Positions 1 through 8,283 of a stretch of 64,000 bases of DNA are shown one piece after another. The translations under genes and the position numbers were made by a program. Origin of the DNA: an uncultured Spirochaetota bacterium. Its GTDB lineage: Bacteria; Spirochaetota; UBA4802; UBA5550. The stretch's first letter is position 1. Every line of letters begins with the position of its first letter. The notes under the pieces are model-generated. The model saw only the letters and a program-made list of their open reading frames with translations, was not told where the DNA came from and did no database searches. The stretch is from contig CALMRZ010000078.1 in the NCBI GenBank assembly GCA_937872225.1, forward strand, positions 62,001-126,000. The letters are read 5' to 3'.

Positions 1-1
1 T

Positions 2-295
2 GCGGAACAGCTGGCGATGATCCGGGACGTTGATCATGACGCGTCTCTCGATGAAATCCGTGAAAAATACGCCGGCGACGTGGACATCATAATCACCGAG
101 GGCTTCAAGCAGGAGCGGGCGCCCAAAATTGAAGTCTTTCGTGCCGGCGAGCACCCGTCCCCTGTCTTTGCCGATGGCCGTGACCTGGTCGCCCTGGTGA
201 CTGATACGGATTTCAGCCTGGGTGTTCCCTCCATCGGTATTGCTGAAATTGACAGGCTTGCCGATTTCATCGAAGATAAGTTTTTAAAACATTAG
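2..295 (+). CDS. mobB: MobB-like molybdopterin-guanine dinucleotide biosynthesis adapter, C-terminal part (cut by window start)
   Basis: The reading frame is open from the first bases of the window, so this is the C-terminal part of a longer protein. The visible ~97 residues carry the MobB signature IIITEGFKQERAPKIEVFR, followed by the C-terminal segment seen in MobB GTP-binding proteins (DLVALVTD...). MobB is a P-loop protein thought to assist attachment of GMP to molybdopterin when the Mo-bis-MGD cofactor of molybdoenzymes is made in the cytoplasm. The Walker A half lies outside the window. A first ATG at 17 is internal to the protein and is not the start. coaE follows 28 bp downstream on the same strand. 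I am fairly sure of the family, less so of a strict functional assignment. Confidence 0.75.
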   Translation, partial: AEQLAMIRDVDHDASLDEIREKYAGDVDIIITEGFKQERAPKIEVFRAGEHPSPVFADGRDLVALVTDTDFSLGVPSIGIAEIDRLADFIEDKFLKH

Positions 296-323
296 GAACA
301 GCCGTCCTGGAGGTTTTTTATAT

Positions 324-956
324 ATGTCCGGAACTGGAGATTTTCTGAAAAAATGTTTTGCCTTGACCGGCGCCATCGGCACCGGCAAATCGGCCGTTGC
401 CTCGATGCTGGCGGAAATGGGGGCCCATATCATAGATACCGATCTTATCGCCCGGGAGGTGGTTGAGCCAGGTCAGCCGGCGCTACGTGACATAGAGGAT
501 TATTTCGGCAAGGACGTGATACATGCGGACGGGACCCTGAACCGTGAAAAGGTCCGTGAACAGATAATCCGGGACCCTGAAAAGCGCAATAAGCTCAACA
601 GCTTCACCCACCCGCGCATCAACCGGATCGTGATGGAAAGAATCGGCAAGTTCAATGGCATGAATGACGGGATGCCCATCATCATCGATGTTCCGCTTCT
701 TTACGAATCGGGATGGGACAGGTTCTTCCCGGACGCCATCCTCGTCTATGTGCCGGTTGCATTACAGGTCGAGCGCCTCATGGCGCGGGACCGCCTTGAC
801 CGTCACACGGCCGAGCTTACCATAGCCGCCCAGATGAGCATCGAGGATAAAAAAGGCAGAGCTCGTTTTATTGTTGATAATTCCGGAACGTTAGAGGAAA
901 CCAGAAGGCAAGTGGCGGCCCTATTTGAAAAGCTTCGCGCTGCTGTTGAATGCTGA
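324..956 (+). CDS. coaE: Dephospho-CoA kinase
   Basis: CoaE phosphorylates the 3'-hydroxyl of dephospho-CoA, the last step of coenzyme A synthesis in the cytoplasm. The 210-residue length is normal for the family. Residues 16-23 (GAIGTGKS) are the Walker A P-loop. They are followed by the conserved IIDTDLIAREVV segment that binds the CoA moiety and by FTHPRI around residue 95. A TGGAGG ribosome-binding site at 308-313 supports the ATG at 324. The gene follows mobB closely and may share its transcript. CoA supply suits a chromosome segment with so many CoA-dependent enzymes, but coaE is a housekeeping gene and its position may be chance. Confidence 0.95.
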   Translation: MSGTGDFLKKCFALTGAIGTGKSAVASMLAEMGAHIIDTDLIAREVVEPGQPALRDIEDYFGKDVIHADGTLNREKVREQIIRDPEKRNKLNSFTHPRINRIVMERIGKFNGMNDGMPIIIDVPLLYESGWDRFFPDAILVYVPVALQVERLMARDRLDRHTAELTIAAQMSIEDKKGRARFIVDNSGTLEETRRQVAALFEKLRAAVEC

Positions 957-1001
957 TGCGCTGAGGCTGTCTTTTGCGGTGGTAACTACCGGTTCCCGCG
1001 A

Positions 1002-1217
1002 TCAGTACAAACCCTTCCAGATATTCTTTTCCGGGTCATCGTTGCATTTCCGGCAGAACACGTGGGGGTCCCCGCTGCCGCACCCGTTGCACCAGATGTC
1101 GAAGACGCGGCACTCCTGGCAGAGGGGCTTGTCGCACCCGTCGCATAGGACCACGGCCTCATTCCTGCCGCAGATCCCGCAGGTTTCTCCTTTATTGGCG
1201 AGTCGGATCCGGTTCAT
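1002..1217 (-). CDS. Small cysteine-rich putative zinc-binding protein
   Basis: A 71-residue protein with ten cysteines arranged mostly as CxxC pairs (CGICG, CDGC, CQEC, CNGCG, CRKC) and one histidine before the last pair. This pattern suggests two or three small zinc knuckles, similar in style to B-box or ring-like treble-clef folds. No catalytic domain is present and I do not recognise a named family. The gene lies directly downstream of the large GMC oxidoreductase gene on the minus strand, separated by a perfect GC-rich hairpin at 1230-1254. It may therefore be a read-through or separately transcribed companion. Function unknown. Confidence 0.65.
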   Translation of the reverse strand: MNRIRLANKGETCGICGRNEAVVLCDGCDKPLCQECRVFDIWCNGCGSGDPHVFCRKCNDDPEKNIWKGLY

Positions 1218-1229
1218 GGTTTCTCTGCA

Positions 1230-1254
1230 AGCCGCGCCGTCTGCCGGCGCGGCT
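1230..1254 (-). terminator. Intercistronic GC-rich hairpin
   Basis: Perfect inverted repeat with 10-bp arms (AGCCGCGCCG and CGGCGCGGCT) and a 5-base loop, just after the stop of the GMC oxidoreductase gene and before the start of the Cys-rich protein gene. There is no T-run on either side, so it may attenuate or stabilise the transcript rather than terminate it outright. Confidence 0.5.
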
Positions 1255-1266
1255 CAGTGAACTATC

Positions 1267-3549
1267 CTACTTCTCGTCAGGCCCCACCCAGGGTGTCTTC
1301 TCGCCTGACAGGACAAAGGGCATCGGATTGATGGTTCCCCCGCTGGCCGCCATGGCGCCCATGCCGAGGTAGAGATTGTCGTTGATTTTCCTGATCTCGT
1401 CGCGCATGGAATGAAGAAGGCCGCCGTTGAACGAGCTGTAGTCGAGGTGGAATGAATCCTTCCCGTCGTACTGCGATTTTCCGATGAAGGTCTTCATCTT
1501 TTTCGTGCGCTTGACGAGGTCTTTCTCGTCCCTGGTGCTCTTGAAAATATTGTAACCGAAACCGTCTTTCGGCGAGAATGCCTTTCCGTCCCATTTGCCG
1601 GGGCCGAACAGGAAGGCCACATAGAGGTTCGACGCCGGCCCCAGGATGCCGCCGCCGGCCATGCCCGCCTTGAACTCTCCGTCCATTTCATCGTAGAGGG
1701 GAGCCGGAGCGGCGTAGAACAGTTGCACAACCTGGGCGCGGGAAAGCTTCTCTATGTCCGCAACGGTTGCTTTTTCAGCAGGGACGCCTAGTATCTGTTC
1801 AACGGTCTGTCCCTGGTAACCGCCGCAACCCTTCTGGGCTATATTGATGCCGGTGAGGGAAATCGTGATAGCGGCAATGACCGCAAGGGCGATGAAGATT
1901 TTTTTCAATGCATTCATCAGACTACTCCTTTTTGTGATGGGTATATTGTTTTTTAAGAAATCCTTCGGTGCTTTTTTCTTTGCCGGGATGAGGCTCATGG
2001 CGCGCTCCGCCATGGCCGTTATGGTCAGGCTCGGATTCACTCCCACATTGGCCGATACCGCGGCGCCGTCAACCACATACAGCCCCGGATAGTTGAAAAC
2101 CTCGTGGCTGGTGTCGATGACGCCGTTTTCCGCCGATGAGCCGATATGACACCCGCCGAGGATGTGGGCCGTGGTGGACTGGTTCATCAGGCTTTCCATT
2201 ATGACGTTCATCGGCGTCCCCCCCATCACCTCGGCGAGGACCCGGGCCGCCTCGTTGGCGACGGGGAGGTTGGTGGGCGCTTCTTTTCCCGGGTACCGCT
2301 TTGACTTGAGTCGGCGGCCGAGAAAGAGCAACGCCAGGCTCCTGCCGTAGGTAAAGGATATGCGGTTATCGAGGTTCTGCATGACCGTGAGAATGGTCAC
2401 CCGCTTGTTCCAGTCCCTCGCGAACCAGTTCCTGAAAACAGTGGAGGGGCTGGTGATGATTTTTCCCAGGGCCTTCAGGCCGCGCCTGAAGGGGCGGTCG
2501 TCGTTGACCAGGGGGCCGGCATACCATTTCATGAAATTGTATCCCCGGGGGAAGCGGTTTTGCGTTATGTGCGTGTGCCGGTCCGGGTAGAAGTCCGTGG
2601 ATATGGTGGTGCCCCGGGACATGTCCATGTCCTTGTCCGGCGACAGGGCTCCGACGATCGCCTCGCTGTTGGTCCGGACCACCTTCCCCAGTTCCTTGGA
2701 GATGTGGGGCAGGGTCCGGGTTATTGTTTTACAGCGGAACAACAGCTCCAGTGTCCCCAGGACACCGGCGGCGATGACCACTTTTCTGGCCCTGACGCCG
2801 GGACAGCGCCTGAGCCTACGGGTCGGGTCCTTGACCGTAAGGTCGTACATGCCGTCTTTCCGGGGAATGATGTTGACGACCTTCCTGTTCGGCAGCACCG
2901 TTACGCCCAGCTTTTCCGCAAGGTAGAGGTAATTCTTGTCCAGGGTGTTTTTTGACCCGTGCTTGCACCCGGTGAGGCATTCGCCGCAGAGGTGGCACCC
3001 GTCGCGGGCGGGTCCAAGGCCGCCGAAGAAGGGGTCGGACCTCGTCACTTCCGGCGTGCCGAAGTAGATGCCGTTGTCGACCGGGCCGAAGGTCTTGAGG
3101 GCGCCCATTTTTTTCGCGGTCTTTTTAAGATAGTCGTCCATGATGTCCTGGTTCGGGTTTGTCTTCAAGCCGAGCATCCTGGACGCGGTGTCATAGTGGG
3201 GCTTCAGTTCCTTCTTCCAGTTGACGCCGAGGCCGTTCCATGAGGGGTCGTTGTAGAAGTCGTCCTTTGGCCGCAGAAGGACCGCGGCGTAGACGATGCT
3301 GCCGCCGCCGACGCCGACGCCCCCTACGATGTTGAGGTGCTTGTAGAATTGCTGCGTGAAGAAGCCCTTAATGCCGAGCAGCGGCATCCAGAGGAGTTTG
3401 AACAGGCTCCGGGACGCCTCTTCCATGTCGAGGGGCGTCACGCGGTTTCCCTGTTCGAGGACGACGACCTTGTAGCCTTTTTCCGCCAGGCGGAGGGCTG
3501 ACACGCTCCCGCCGAAGCCGCTGCCGATTACCGCGAAATCATATTCCAT
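1267..3549 (-). CDS. GMC-family FAD oxidoreductase (cholesterol-oxidase/ChoD-like) with in-frame C-terminal membrane-anchored extra domain
   Basis: 760 residues. Residues 1-~535 form a GMC oxidoreductase: N-terminal FAD-binding motif IGSGFGGSVSALRLAEKG at 8-25, NIVGGVGVGGGSIVYAA near 73-89, and C-terminal HILGGCHIGSS and VNPSLTITAMAERA. Cys185, 188, 191 and 195 make CxxCxxCxxxC, a layout shared with ChoD and long-chain alcohol oxidases and resembling a [4Fe-4S] ligand set. Such enzymes oxidise alcohols such as sterols using FAD. Residues 545-760 begin with MNALKK, a single membrane segment, then an unrecognised domain (YLGMG, SGGTINPMP). At the junction, Met545 (ATG at 1917) is preceded by a good AAAAGGAG site. 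This second part therefore looks like a formerly separate gene, its upstream stop lost by mutation or masked by an indel in a nearby A-run. RBS GAGAGG precedes the ATG at 3549. A marR gene lies 20 bp upstream. Confidence 0.85.
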   Translation of the reverse strand: MEYDFAVIGSGFGGSVSALRLAEKGYKVVVLEQGNRVTPLDMEEASRSLFKLLWMPLLGIKGFFTQQFYKHLNIVGGVGVGGGSIVYAAVLLRPKDDFYNDPSWNGLGVNWKKELKPHYDTASRMLGLKTNPNQDIMDDYLKKTAKKMGALKTFGPVDNGIYFGTPEVTRSDPFFGGLGPARDGCHLCGECLTGCKHGSKNTLDKNYLYLAEKLGVTVLPNRKVVNIIPRKDGMYDLTVKDPTRRLRRCPGVRARKVVIAAGVLGTLELLFRCKTITRTLPHISKELGKVVRTNSEAIVGALSPDKDMDMSRGTTISTDFYPDRHTHITQNRFPRGYNFMKWYAGPLVNDDRPFRRGLKALGKIITSPSTVFRNWFARDWNKRVTILTVMQNLDNRISFTYGRSLALLFLGRRLKSKRYPGKEAPTNLPVANEAARVLAEVMGGTPMNVIMESLMNQSTTAHILGGCHIGSSAENGVIDTSHEVFNYPGLYVVDGAAVSANVGVNPSLTITAMAERAMSLIPAKKKAPKDFLKNNIPITKRSSLMNALKKIFIALAVIAAITISLTGINIAQKGCGGYQGQTVEQILGVPAEKATVADIEKLSRAQVVQLFYAAPAPLYDEMDGEFKAGMAGGGILGPASNLYVAFLFGPGKWDGKAFSPKDGFGYNIFKSTRDEKDLVKRTKKMKTFIGKSQYDGKDSFHLDYSSFNGGLLHSMRDEIRKINDNLYLGMGAMAASGGTINPMPFVLSGEKTPWVGPDEK

Positions 3550-3569
3550 GAGGACCTCTCTTGGTAGTT

Positions 3570-4004
3570 TTATGAAACCTTCAGTATTTCGTGAAGGTGC
3601 ACCGCCGTTTTGTAGAATGAAGCTATATCTTCATCGTTATACGTGCTGAGATTTTTTGACAGTATCTGGAATGTCTGGTTTTCGACCTTGTTTACAACGT
3701 CCTTGCCTTTTTGCTCCAGGCTCACCAGGATGTTCCGCTTGTCCCGGGGGTCTTTTTTCCGCGAGAGGAGTTTTTTTTCCTCGAGGCGGTCCACCACCCG
3801 CGTTGCGGTGCTTATGGGTATCCCCATTTCATCGGCGATCTCGCCCATGCGCGACGGGGTATGATTTCTGAGTAATTGCAAAAGATAGATGTCTTCGTAG
3901 TCCAGGCCGAAGGCCGTCATCTTTGCCTGCTGAAATTTATATATGGCTCGCAGGGCGTTGAACAGAATCGGATCCAGCTGATCCCGCGGTATGTCTTCCA
4001 GCAT
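3570..4004 (-). CDS. MarR-family transcriptional regulator
   Basis: 144-residue MarR-type winged helix protein. The recognition-helix region reads MGEIADEMGIPISTATRVVDRLEEKKLLSRK (residues ~57-87) and is followed by the wing DPRDKRNILVSL. MarR proteins bind DNA as dimers and usually repress neighbouring genes until a small aromatic or acyl ligand binds. The gene is the first of a minus-strand pair with the GMC oxidoreductase (20-bp gap), which is the obvious target, and is divergent from the membrane protein at 4214. An inverted repeat overlaps its leader at 4013-4029. The ATG at 4004 has a G-rich ribosome-binding site. Confidence 0.9.
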   Translation of the reverse strand: MLEDIPRDQLDPILFNALRAIYKFQQAKMTAFGLDYEDIYLLQLLRNHTPSRMGEIADEMGIPISTATRVVDRLEEKKLLSRKKDPRDKRNILVSLEQKGKDVVNKVENQTFQILSKNLSTYNDEDIASFYKTAVHLHEILKVS

Positions 4005-4012
4005 AGCAATCC

Positions 4013-4029
4013 CCCCATATGTGATGGGG
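4013..4029. promoter_or_regulatory. Inverted repeat in marR leader (possible autoregulatory site)
   Basis: CCCCAT and ATGGGG separated by five bases, placed 9-25 bp upstream of the marR start codon and overlapping its G-rich ribosome-binding site. It could be a MarR operator or an RNA hairpin limiting translation. The divergent region 4030-4213 is AT-rich and presumably holds promoters for both directions, but I see no clear -35/-10 pair. Confidence 0.35.
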
Positions 4030-4213
4030 ACAATGTAGCAATAATATTTCCATTTTGCAAGTAATTTTCTTGATGCGCGGGAAATGTTGTTCGCCGATTT
4101 ATTTCCGGCAGCGCGGCATTATTTCTTTTAAATTTCCTGTTGCAATTTTTCCCGGTTTGAATATGATGCATATGCCGCATTATAGATTGTATCCTGTCCA
4201 ATGAGCAAGGGCC

Positions 4214-5308
4214 ATGAACCGTATTATTAAAAGTATAGTCTCTGATATTATCTTCGCTGCAGGGGAAGCGGGCGGACTCGCGGTCATCCTTGCGACATTT
4301 GCCGCGGTGGCCCTCATGTGTATGCGGGAGCAGCTGGCCATGGCCGTCGCGGTTTATGACAGCGGCTCCTTTTCTCCGGCGGCTGCGCTTTTTGAGAACC
4401 TTGCCACGCCCTATGCCCTGGTGACGGTGCCGCTCCTGGGCCTTATTTTCTATCTGCCGATCAGATTTTTCGCCGTGGACCGGGCCCGGACCTTCGGCGT
4501 GAACACATCGAAGAAAAACTACCTTGCTGCCGCTCGGGACTATGTTTCGGTGGTTCTGGTGACCTTCACGGCATGCGCCTCCATCTGGCCCCTTCTCACG
4601 GGGGGATACTTCATCCCGGTGGCGACGATGACCGGGATTATCCTGGCCTGGTATGTGTACTCCATCATCGTCAATTTCGGCGGATACGGCGAACCGGTCA
4701 GGGATACGGTTAAGGACCTGGCCGTGGTCATGGCGGTCCTCCTCGTCGGCAAGATCGTTCCCGCGGTCTTCAGAGGTTTTACCTACGAGTCGGTGATGGA
4801 ATATTTCATGGAAATCGGCCTCGTGTATGCCCTGGGGGCCGGCATCGGCATTGTCGTCTATCCCGGGAAGGGTATAGTCCTTCCCCTGAGCCGCACTAAG
4901 GCCGTTGCCCTCCTGCAGTCTTACGCCATAGCGGTATTCGCCTATTTCGCCGGGATCTTCGTGGCGCTGCTGCCGGTCATCGCCCTTCTCGTCCCGGTAG
5001 TGCTTGTCCTTCTCGTCGCCATGGCGTACTTCGCCTCCACGGGCCACTTCGGCAGGATGGAGGATTTCGCCGCCCGGGTTTTTTTCTCAACCATTTTTCC
5101 CCGGGGGAACGGGCACTTCCTTGTGGCGGTTTATTCTCCCATCCTTTATATCCTGGCATTTTTCAGGAGGATGGTCATTACGGCGATGAGCCACTGGACC
5201 GGGGTCGTTGAGCTAGCCTCCTTCTTCCTTTCCCTCCACTACAGCCTCTGGAAATACCGGAAAAGGCTCAAGGACGTCGGCCCTGTCGAGGGGAAAGACG
5301 CGTCATGA
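4214..5308 (+). CDS. Polytopic membrane protein of unknown function
   Basis: 364 residues with about eight hydrophobic segments (for example AVILATFAAVALMCM near 23-37 and FVALLPVIALLVPVVLVLLVAMAYF near 248-272) and a short charged C-terminus. No signature of a known transporter or enzyme is visible. It is the first of three consecutive + strand genes (membrane protein, CPBP-like protease, membrane-bound AraC regulator) with small gaps, so it is likely part of one unit. The start at 4214 has only a weak ribosome-binding site (AAGGG). Function unknown. Confidence 0.7.
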   Translation: MNRIIKSIVSDIIFAAGEAGGLAVILATFAAVALMCMREQLAMAVAVYDSGSFSPAAALFENLATPYALVTVPLLGLIFYLPIRFFAVDRARTFGVNTSKKNYLAAARDYVSVVLVTFTACASIWPLLTGGYFIPVATMTGIILAWYVYSIIVNFGGYGEPVRDTVKDLAVVMAVLLVGKIVPAVFRGFTYESVMEYFMEIGLVYALGAGIGIVVYPGKGIVLPLSRTKAVALLQSYAIAVFAYFAGIFVALLPVIALLVPVVLVLLVAMAYFASTGHFGRMEDFAARVFFSTIFPRGNGHFLVAVYSPILYILAFFRRMVITAMSHWTGVVELASFFLSLHYSLWKYRKRLKDVGPVEGKDAS

Positions 5309-5400
5309 TTAAAATTTAGCTTGATAAATAATGAGTGATGGCTTACGGATTGAGACGGCGATGCCCTGCCGCGCCGGATAATCTGAAACTGCGAGAATGT

Positions 5401-6087
5401 ATGCCTGATATAAAAGAAAAGATATCATCCTTTTTTTCCCCTTTCATGGTCATTGTTTTCACCGTCATTGCGGCACAGCTCATAGGGACCTATCACGCGA
5501 AATCGCTTATCGTGGGCGGCTATTTCTACCTGCTCTGGGTGATCCTCCGTATCGTCCTTCCCGCCGCGGTGCTTATCGCCCTCAGGGTGCCGCTGTCGAA
5601 GATAGGGCTCGGCCTGCCGCAGTTTGACCGCCTGACGCGTAACCTTGTCGCTGCCGCCGTGGTGATACTGGTTGCGGCCTTTGCGGGGATATTTTTTCTG
5701 AAGGGCTACTTCAGCCACTATTCCTCCTCCTTCGCGGGTCCCGGTGACGGCAGCCTGGATCGCTTCCTCAATTTCATGGTCTTCACCGGCTCGACCCTCA
5801 CCGGGTGGGAGTTCATCCACCGGGGGTTCCTCCTCATGGGCCTGTACTACGTGCTGGGCGAGCGGGAGGGCATCCCATCGGAAAAGGCGGCAATGATCGC
5901 CATCGCCGTGGTATGGGTCTTCGAGGTCGTGTTCCATTTCATCAAGCCGGAACTGGAGGCGCTGGGGCTCCTCGTCGGTTCACCCCTCCTTTCCTGGCTT
6001 GCCCTGAGACTGCGGAGCATCTGGGTCCCGTTCCTGCTTCATTTCCTGGTTGAGCTGCTGTTTATCGCGACACTGATATTGCAGTGA
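5401..6087 (+). CDS. CPBP-like intramembrane metalloprotease (degenerate motifs)
   Basis: About 228 residues and six or so membrane segments. The sequence GWEFIHRGFLLMGLYYVLGE near residue 138 matches the first CPBP/Abi motif (EExxxR), but with Trp before a single Glu. VFEVVFHF and LLHFLVELLF near the C-terminus correspond to the second and third motifs (FxxxH, HxxxN), with Glu in place of the final Asn. CPBP proteins are integral-membrane proteases used for prenyl-protein processing or bacteriocin self-immunity. The altered motifs make activity uncertain. I place the start at ATG 5401, where the hydrophobic N-terminus begins; an in-frame GTG at 5335 would add 22 atypical residues. The regulator gene follows after 7 bp. 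Confidence 0.65.
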   Translation: MPDIKEKISSFFSPFMVIVFTVIAAQLIGTYHAKSLIVGGYFYLLWVILRIVLPAAVLIALRVPLSKIGLGLPQFDRLTRNLVAAAVVILVAAFAGIFFLKGYFSHYSSSFAGPGDGSLDRFLNFMVFTGSTLTGWEFIHRGFLLMGLYYVLGEREGIPSEKAAMIAIAVVWVFEVVFHFIKPELEALGLLVGSPLLSWLALRLRSIWVPFLLHFLVELLFIATLILQ

Positions 6088-6094
6088 CGGCGTC

Positions 6095-7198
6095 ATGGAC
6101 ATACTCAGCATTGAATTCATATCGGCCGCCTTCATCTTCTTCTCGGCCGGCCTGTCGTTCCTTCTCTGCGTCGGCCAGCTGGGGGGGAGGGTGCGCTATT
6201 TCGAGAATTACGTTCTCGCGGCCTACCTCTTCTGTCTGAGCCTGTTCCTGTTCCAGATATGCCTGATCGTCAACGACATGCAGTACGCGCACCCGCGGCT
6301 TCTCGCCTTTCACGTGACGGCGCTCTACTTCATGGCGCCCATCATCTACTGCGCCGATTGCCTGGTCATCCTTCCGGTCGAGGCCATGCCGCGGAGGATG
6401 GCCTTTCTGTTCCTCCCGGTGGCGATCGGCCTCGGGACTGACATCGCCTACCTCGCCATGTCCGATGACGCCAAAATCGCCCTTCTGCGGAATCTCTTCA
6501 GCGGCGCTGCCGGAGGCGGCGCGGCCGCGGCCCGCGCCCTCATTGCCGGCGCCGGCGTCCAGATGGTCATCTACCTCGGTTTCCTCTTTAGGAAGTTCAT
6601 GACGACCCGGCAGGCCGGGGAGAACCTGGTTATATTCTACGTCATGACCTCGAGCATCGTGGTCATAGCCGGCCTCACGACGGCCACCATACTGGGATAT
6701 ATCACCGGCTCCTATTCACTGCTCCGGTGGGGGGCGAACCTGGCCGGGCTCCTGGTCATCTGCGCCTACCTGGTGAGCCTCCGGTACCCCAAGATACTCC
6801 AGCTGCTGATGTTCGAAGCGGAGAAGAAATACGCGGGCCGGTCGCTCCTCGACCAGGTGAACGTGCCGTCCATTATCAAGGCGCTGGACCGCCTCATGGA
6901 TGATGAGCGCGTCTACACCGACGACCAGCTCACCCTGAGGGACCTGGCGGACGAGCTTGCCATCACGCCGCACCAGCTTTCGCAGCTCCTGAACGACCGG
7001 CTGAACACGAATTTCAACACCTTCGTCAACCAGTACCGGATCCGCGACGCCAAGGACATGCTGCTCCGGCAGCCTGAAAAAACGGTCCTGGCCATATCGC
7101 TCGAGGTGGGCTTCAACTCGAAATCGGCCTTTTACGAGGCCTTTGCGCGCTTCACCGGTATGTCACCGCAGAACTTCAGGAAGCAGGGAGGAAAATAA
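6095..7198 (+). CDS. Membrane-embedded AraC-family transcriptional regulator
   Basis: 367 residues. The first ~230 form about seven hydrophobic segments (ISAAFIFFSAGLSFLLCVG at the N-terminus). The last ~100 are an AraC-type double helix-turn-helix: LTLRDLADELAITPHQLSQLLND around 285-307 and AISLEVGFNSKSAFYEAFARFTGMSPQNFRK around 332-362. Regulators of this layout sense an envelope or lipid-soluble signal with the membrane part and bind DNA with the cytoplasmic part. It ends a + strand trio starting at 4214 and lies upstream of the second GMC oxidoreductase gene set (7310-9801), a plausible target. The ligand is unknown. Confidence 0.85.
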   Translation: MDILSIEFISAAFIFFSAGLSFLLCVGQLGGRVRYFENYVLAAYLFCLSLFLFQICLIVNDMQYAHPRLLAFHVTALYFMAPIIYCADCLVILPVEAMPRRMAFLFLPVAIGLGTDIAYLAMSDDAKIALLRNLFSGAAGGGAAAARALIAGAGVQMVIYLGFLFRKFMTTRQAGENLVIFYVMTSSIVVIAGLTTATILGYITGSYSLLRWGANLAGLLVICAYLVSLRYPKILQLLMFEAEKKYAGRSLLDQVNVPSIIKALDRLMDDERVYTDDQLTLRDLADELAITPHQLSQLLNDRLNTNFNTFVNQYRIRDAKDMLLRQPEKTVLAISLEVGFNSKSAFYEAFARFTGMSPQNFRKQGGK

Positions 7199-7309
7199 AA
7201 AAATATATCCGGAATTATCTTTCCAGACGACAGGTTGTTGCAAGTCAAATTATACTTCTATTATAACGTCACGCACGTCGCGTCGGAATGATGTGGAAAA
7301 AGGGGGGGC

Positions 7310-7759
7310 GTGGGGCTTAAAGAAATTTTTTGCGGGGGAACGACGCCTCGCCCGGAGGAGCTCAGAGGCTATTACGAGGTCCGTCTTGTGACGCCTCTGC
7401 TCCCGGAAATACGCTTTTTCGGCCACCGGAAATTTTTTCCGGATAACGCGGCCGTTGAGGACGGCGGTCCCGGGGGCTACAACGAATTTTTCGGGATGAT
7501 CCGCATCGGCAGCTTCAAGATCAGCGCCAGGGATTCCGTGCTGGGAGACGGACAGAAGGTGCTTCATATCAATTACAACCGCAGGGGCAACAGCTTTCTC
7601 CTGAAAACGCTCAATGACGAGGTAAAGCGGATAGGGGACGGCCATTACCTGGGCCGCGGCGTCTTCAGGATCGGCCGCCTGGTGTTCAGTTCATTTTACT
7701 TCTCGGTACGAAAGTCTATAGGCCCCCCTGTACCCCCGAGGGGGCATGATAACAAGTAA
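7310..7759 (+). CDS. Small protein sharing a domain with the C-terminus of the first GMC oxidoreductase
   Basis: 149 residues with a GTG start at 7310, preceded by a G-rich AGGGGGGG stretch. I do not recognise a named family. Residues ~84-114 (INYNRRGNSFLLKT..., LNDEVKRIGDGHYLGRG) align by eye with the tail of the fused GMC protein at 1267-3549 (LDYSSFNGGLLHSM, RDEIRKINDNLYLGMG). The upstream GGYNEF...DGQKVLHI also matches GYNIF...DGKDSFHL there. Both therefore seem to carry the same, perhaps lipocalin-like, domain. The last residues (GPPVPPRGHDNK) are encoded by a dispersed CCCCCCTG-type repeat at 7721-7744, so the native C-terminus may have been shorter. It sits upstream of the second GMC gene. 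Confidence 0.6.
   Translation: MGLKEIFCGGTTPRPEELRGYYEVRLVTPLLPEIRFFGHRKFFPDNAAVEDGGPGGYNEFFGMIRIGSFKISARDSVLGDGQKVLHINYNRRGNSFLLKTLNDEVKRIGDGHYLGRGVFRIGRLVFSSFYFSVRKSIGPPVPPRGHDNK
7721..7744. repeat. Dispersed CCCCCCTG-NCCCCC repeat copy
   Basis: A CCCCCCTGTACCCCCGAGGG stretch resembles copies at 47759-47910 and 59110-59134. Here it overlaps the 3' end of the small GMC-associated gene and supplies its last codons. Confidence 0.4.
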
Positions 7760-7766
7760 TCTCCTA

Positions 7767-7793
7767 CACGCCCCTCCGGGGGACGGGGGCGTG
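7767..7793. terminator. GC-rich hairpin after the small GMC-associated gene
   Basis: CACGCCCC pairs with GGGGCGTG around a 10-11 base loop just after the stop at 7759. There is no strong T-run. It may separate this gene from the following pair (7869 and 8284). Confidence 0.4.
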
Positions 7794-7868
7794 ATGTAAT
7801 GGATGGATACCGGGTATGATTTTTTTTATTGAGCTGCATGAAATAATTTCTATCTTCAGGGGGCGGAT

Positions 7869-8282
7869 ATGAACGATCTAAAAATCCTCAAAGGAAGAAA
7901 TGGCAGGATTTTCAGGGCGGTGATGAACGCCATAATACCGCGGGGAGGCGTATTCAGGGAGGGGGCCGCGGATTTCGACCTCCTGCCGCGGGCTGACCAA
8001 CTGCTGATGAGTTACGACCCGTCCATCAGGGGCCTTTTTCCCCTTATGCTGAACTATATCCAGTTCAGCTCGATTCTCCGGAACGGCAGGGTCTTCACGA
8101 GCCTGAGCGTGGACAGCGGCACCCGTGTGCTGGAGGCCATGGAACAGAGTCCCTTCTTCTACCGGAGGATGATCATGCTCCTGATGAAGCTCCTGACCAT
8201 GCTCACCTTTTACGAAAGCGATGAAAACGCGCGCCTCACCGGTTACGAGCACGGGTGCCATGGGAAGCAAAAAGGTGAATGA
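7869..8282 (+). CDS. Putative small subunit/partner of GMC oxidoreductase
   Basis: 137 residues with no signal peptide or membrane span. The pattern FRAVMNAIIPRGG...FDLLPRADQLLMSYDPSIRGLFPLML followed by MLLMKLLTMLTFYESDENARL resembles the small helical partners encoded next to GMC dehydrogenases (gluconate 2-dehydrogenase subunit 3 style), which help fold or export the flavoprotein. This likeness is by pattern only. The start ATG has GGGGGCGG just upstream. The stop overlaps the leader of the GMC gene that starts one base later at 8284, so the two are translationally coupled. Lack of a Tat signal suggests the complex is cytoplasmic. Confidence 0.65.
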   Translation: MNDLKILKGRNGRIFRAVMNAIIPRGGVFREGAADFDLLPRADQLLMSYDPSIRGLFPLMLNYIQFSSILRNGRVFTSLSVDSGTRVLEAMEQSPFFYRRMIMLLMKLLTMLTFYESDENARLTGYEHGCHGKQKGE

Positions 8283-8283
8283 C

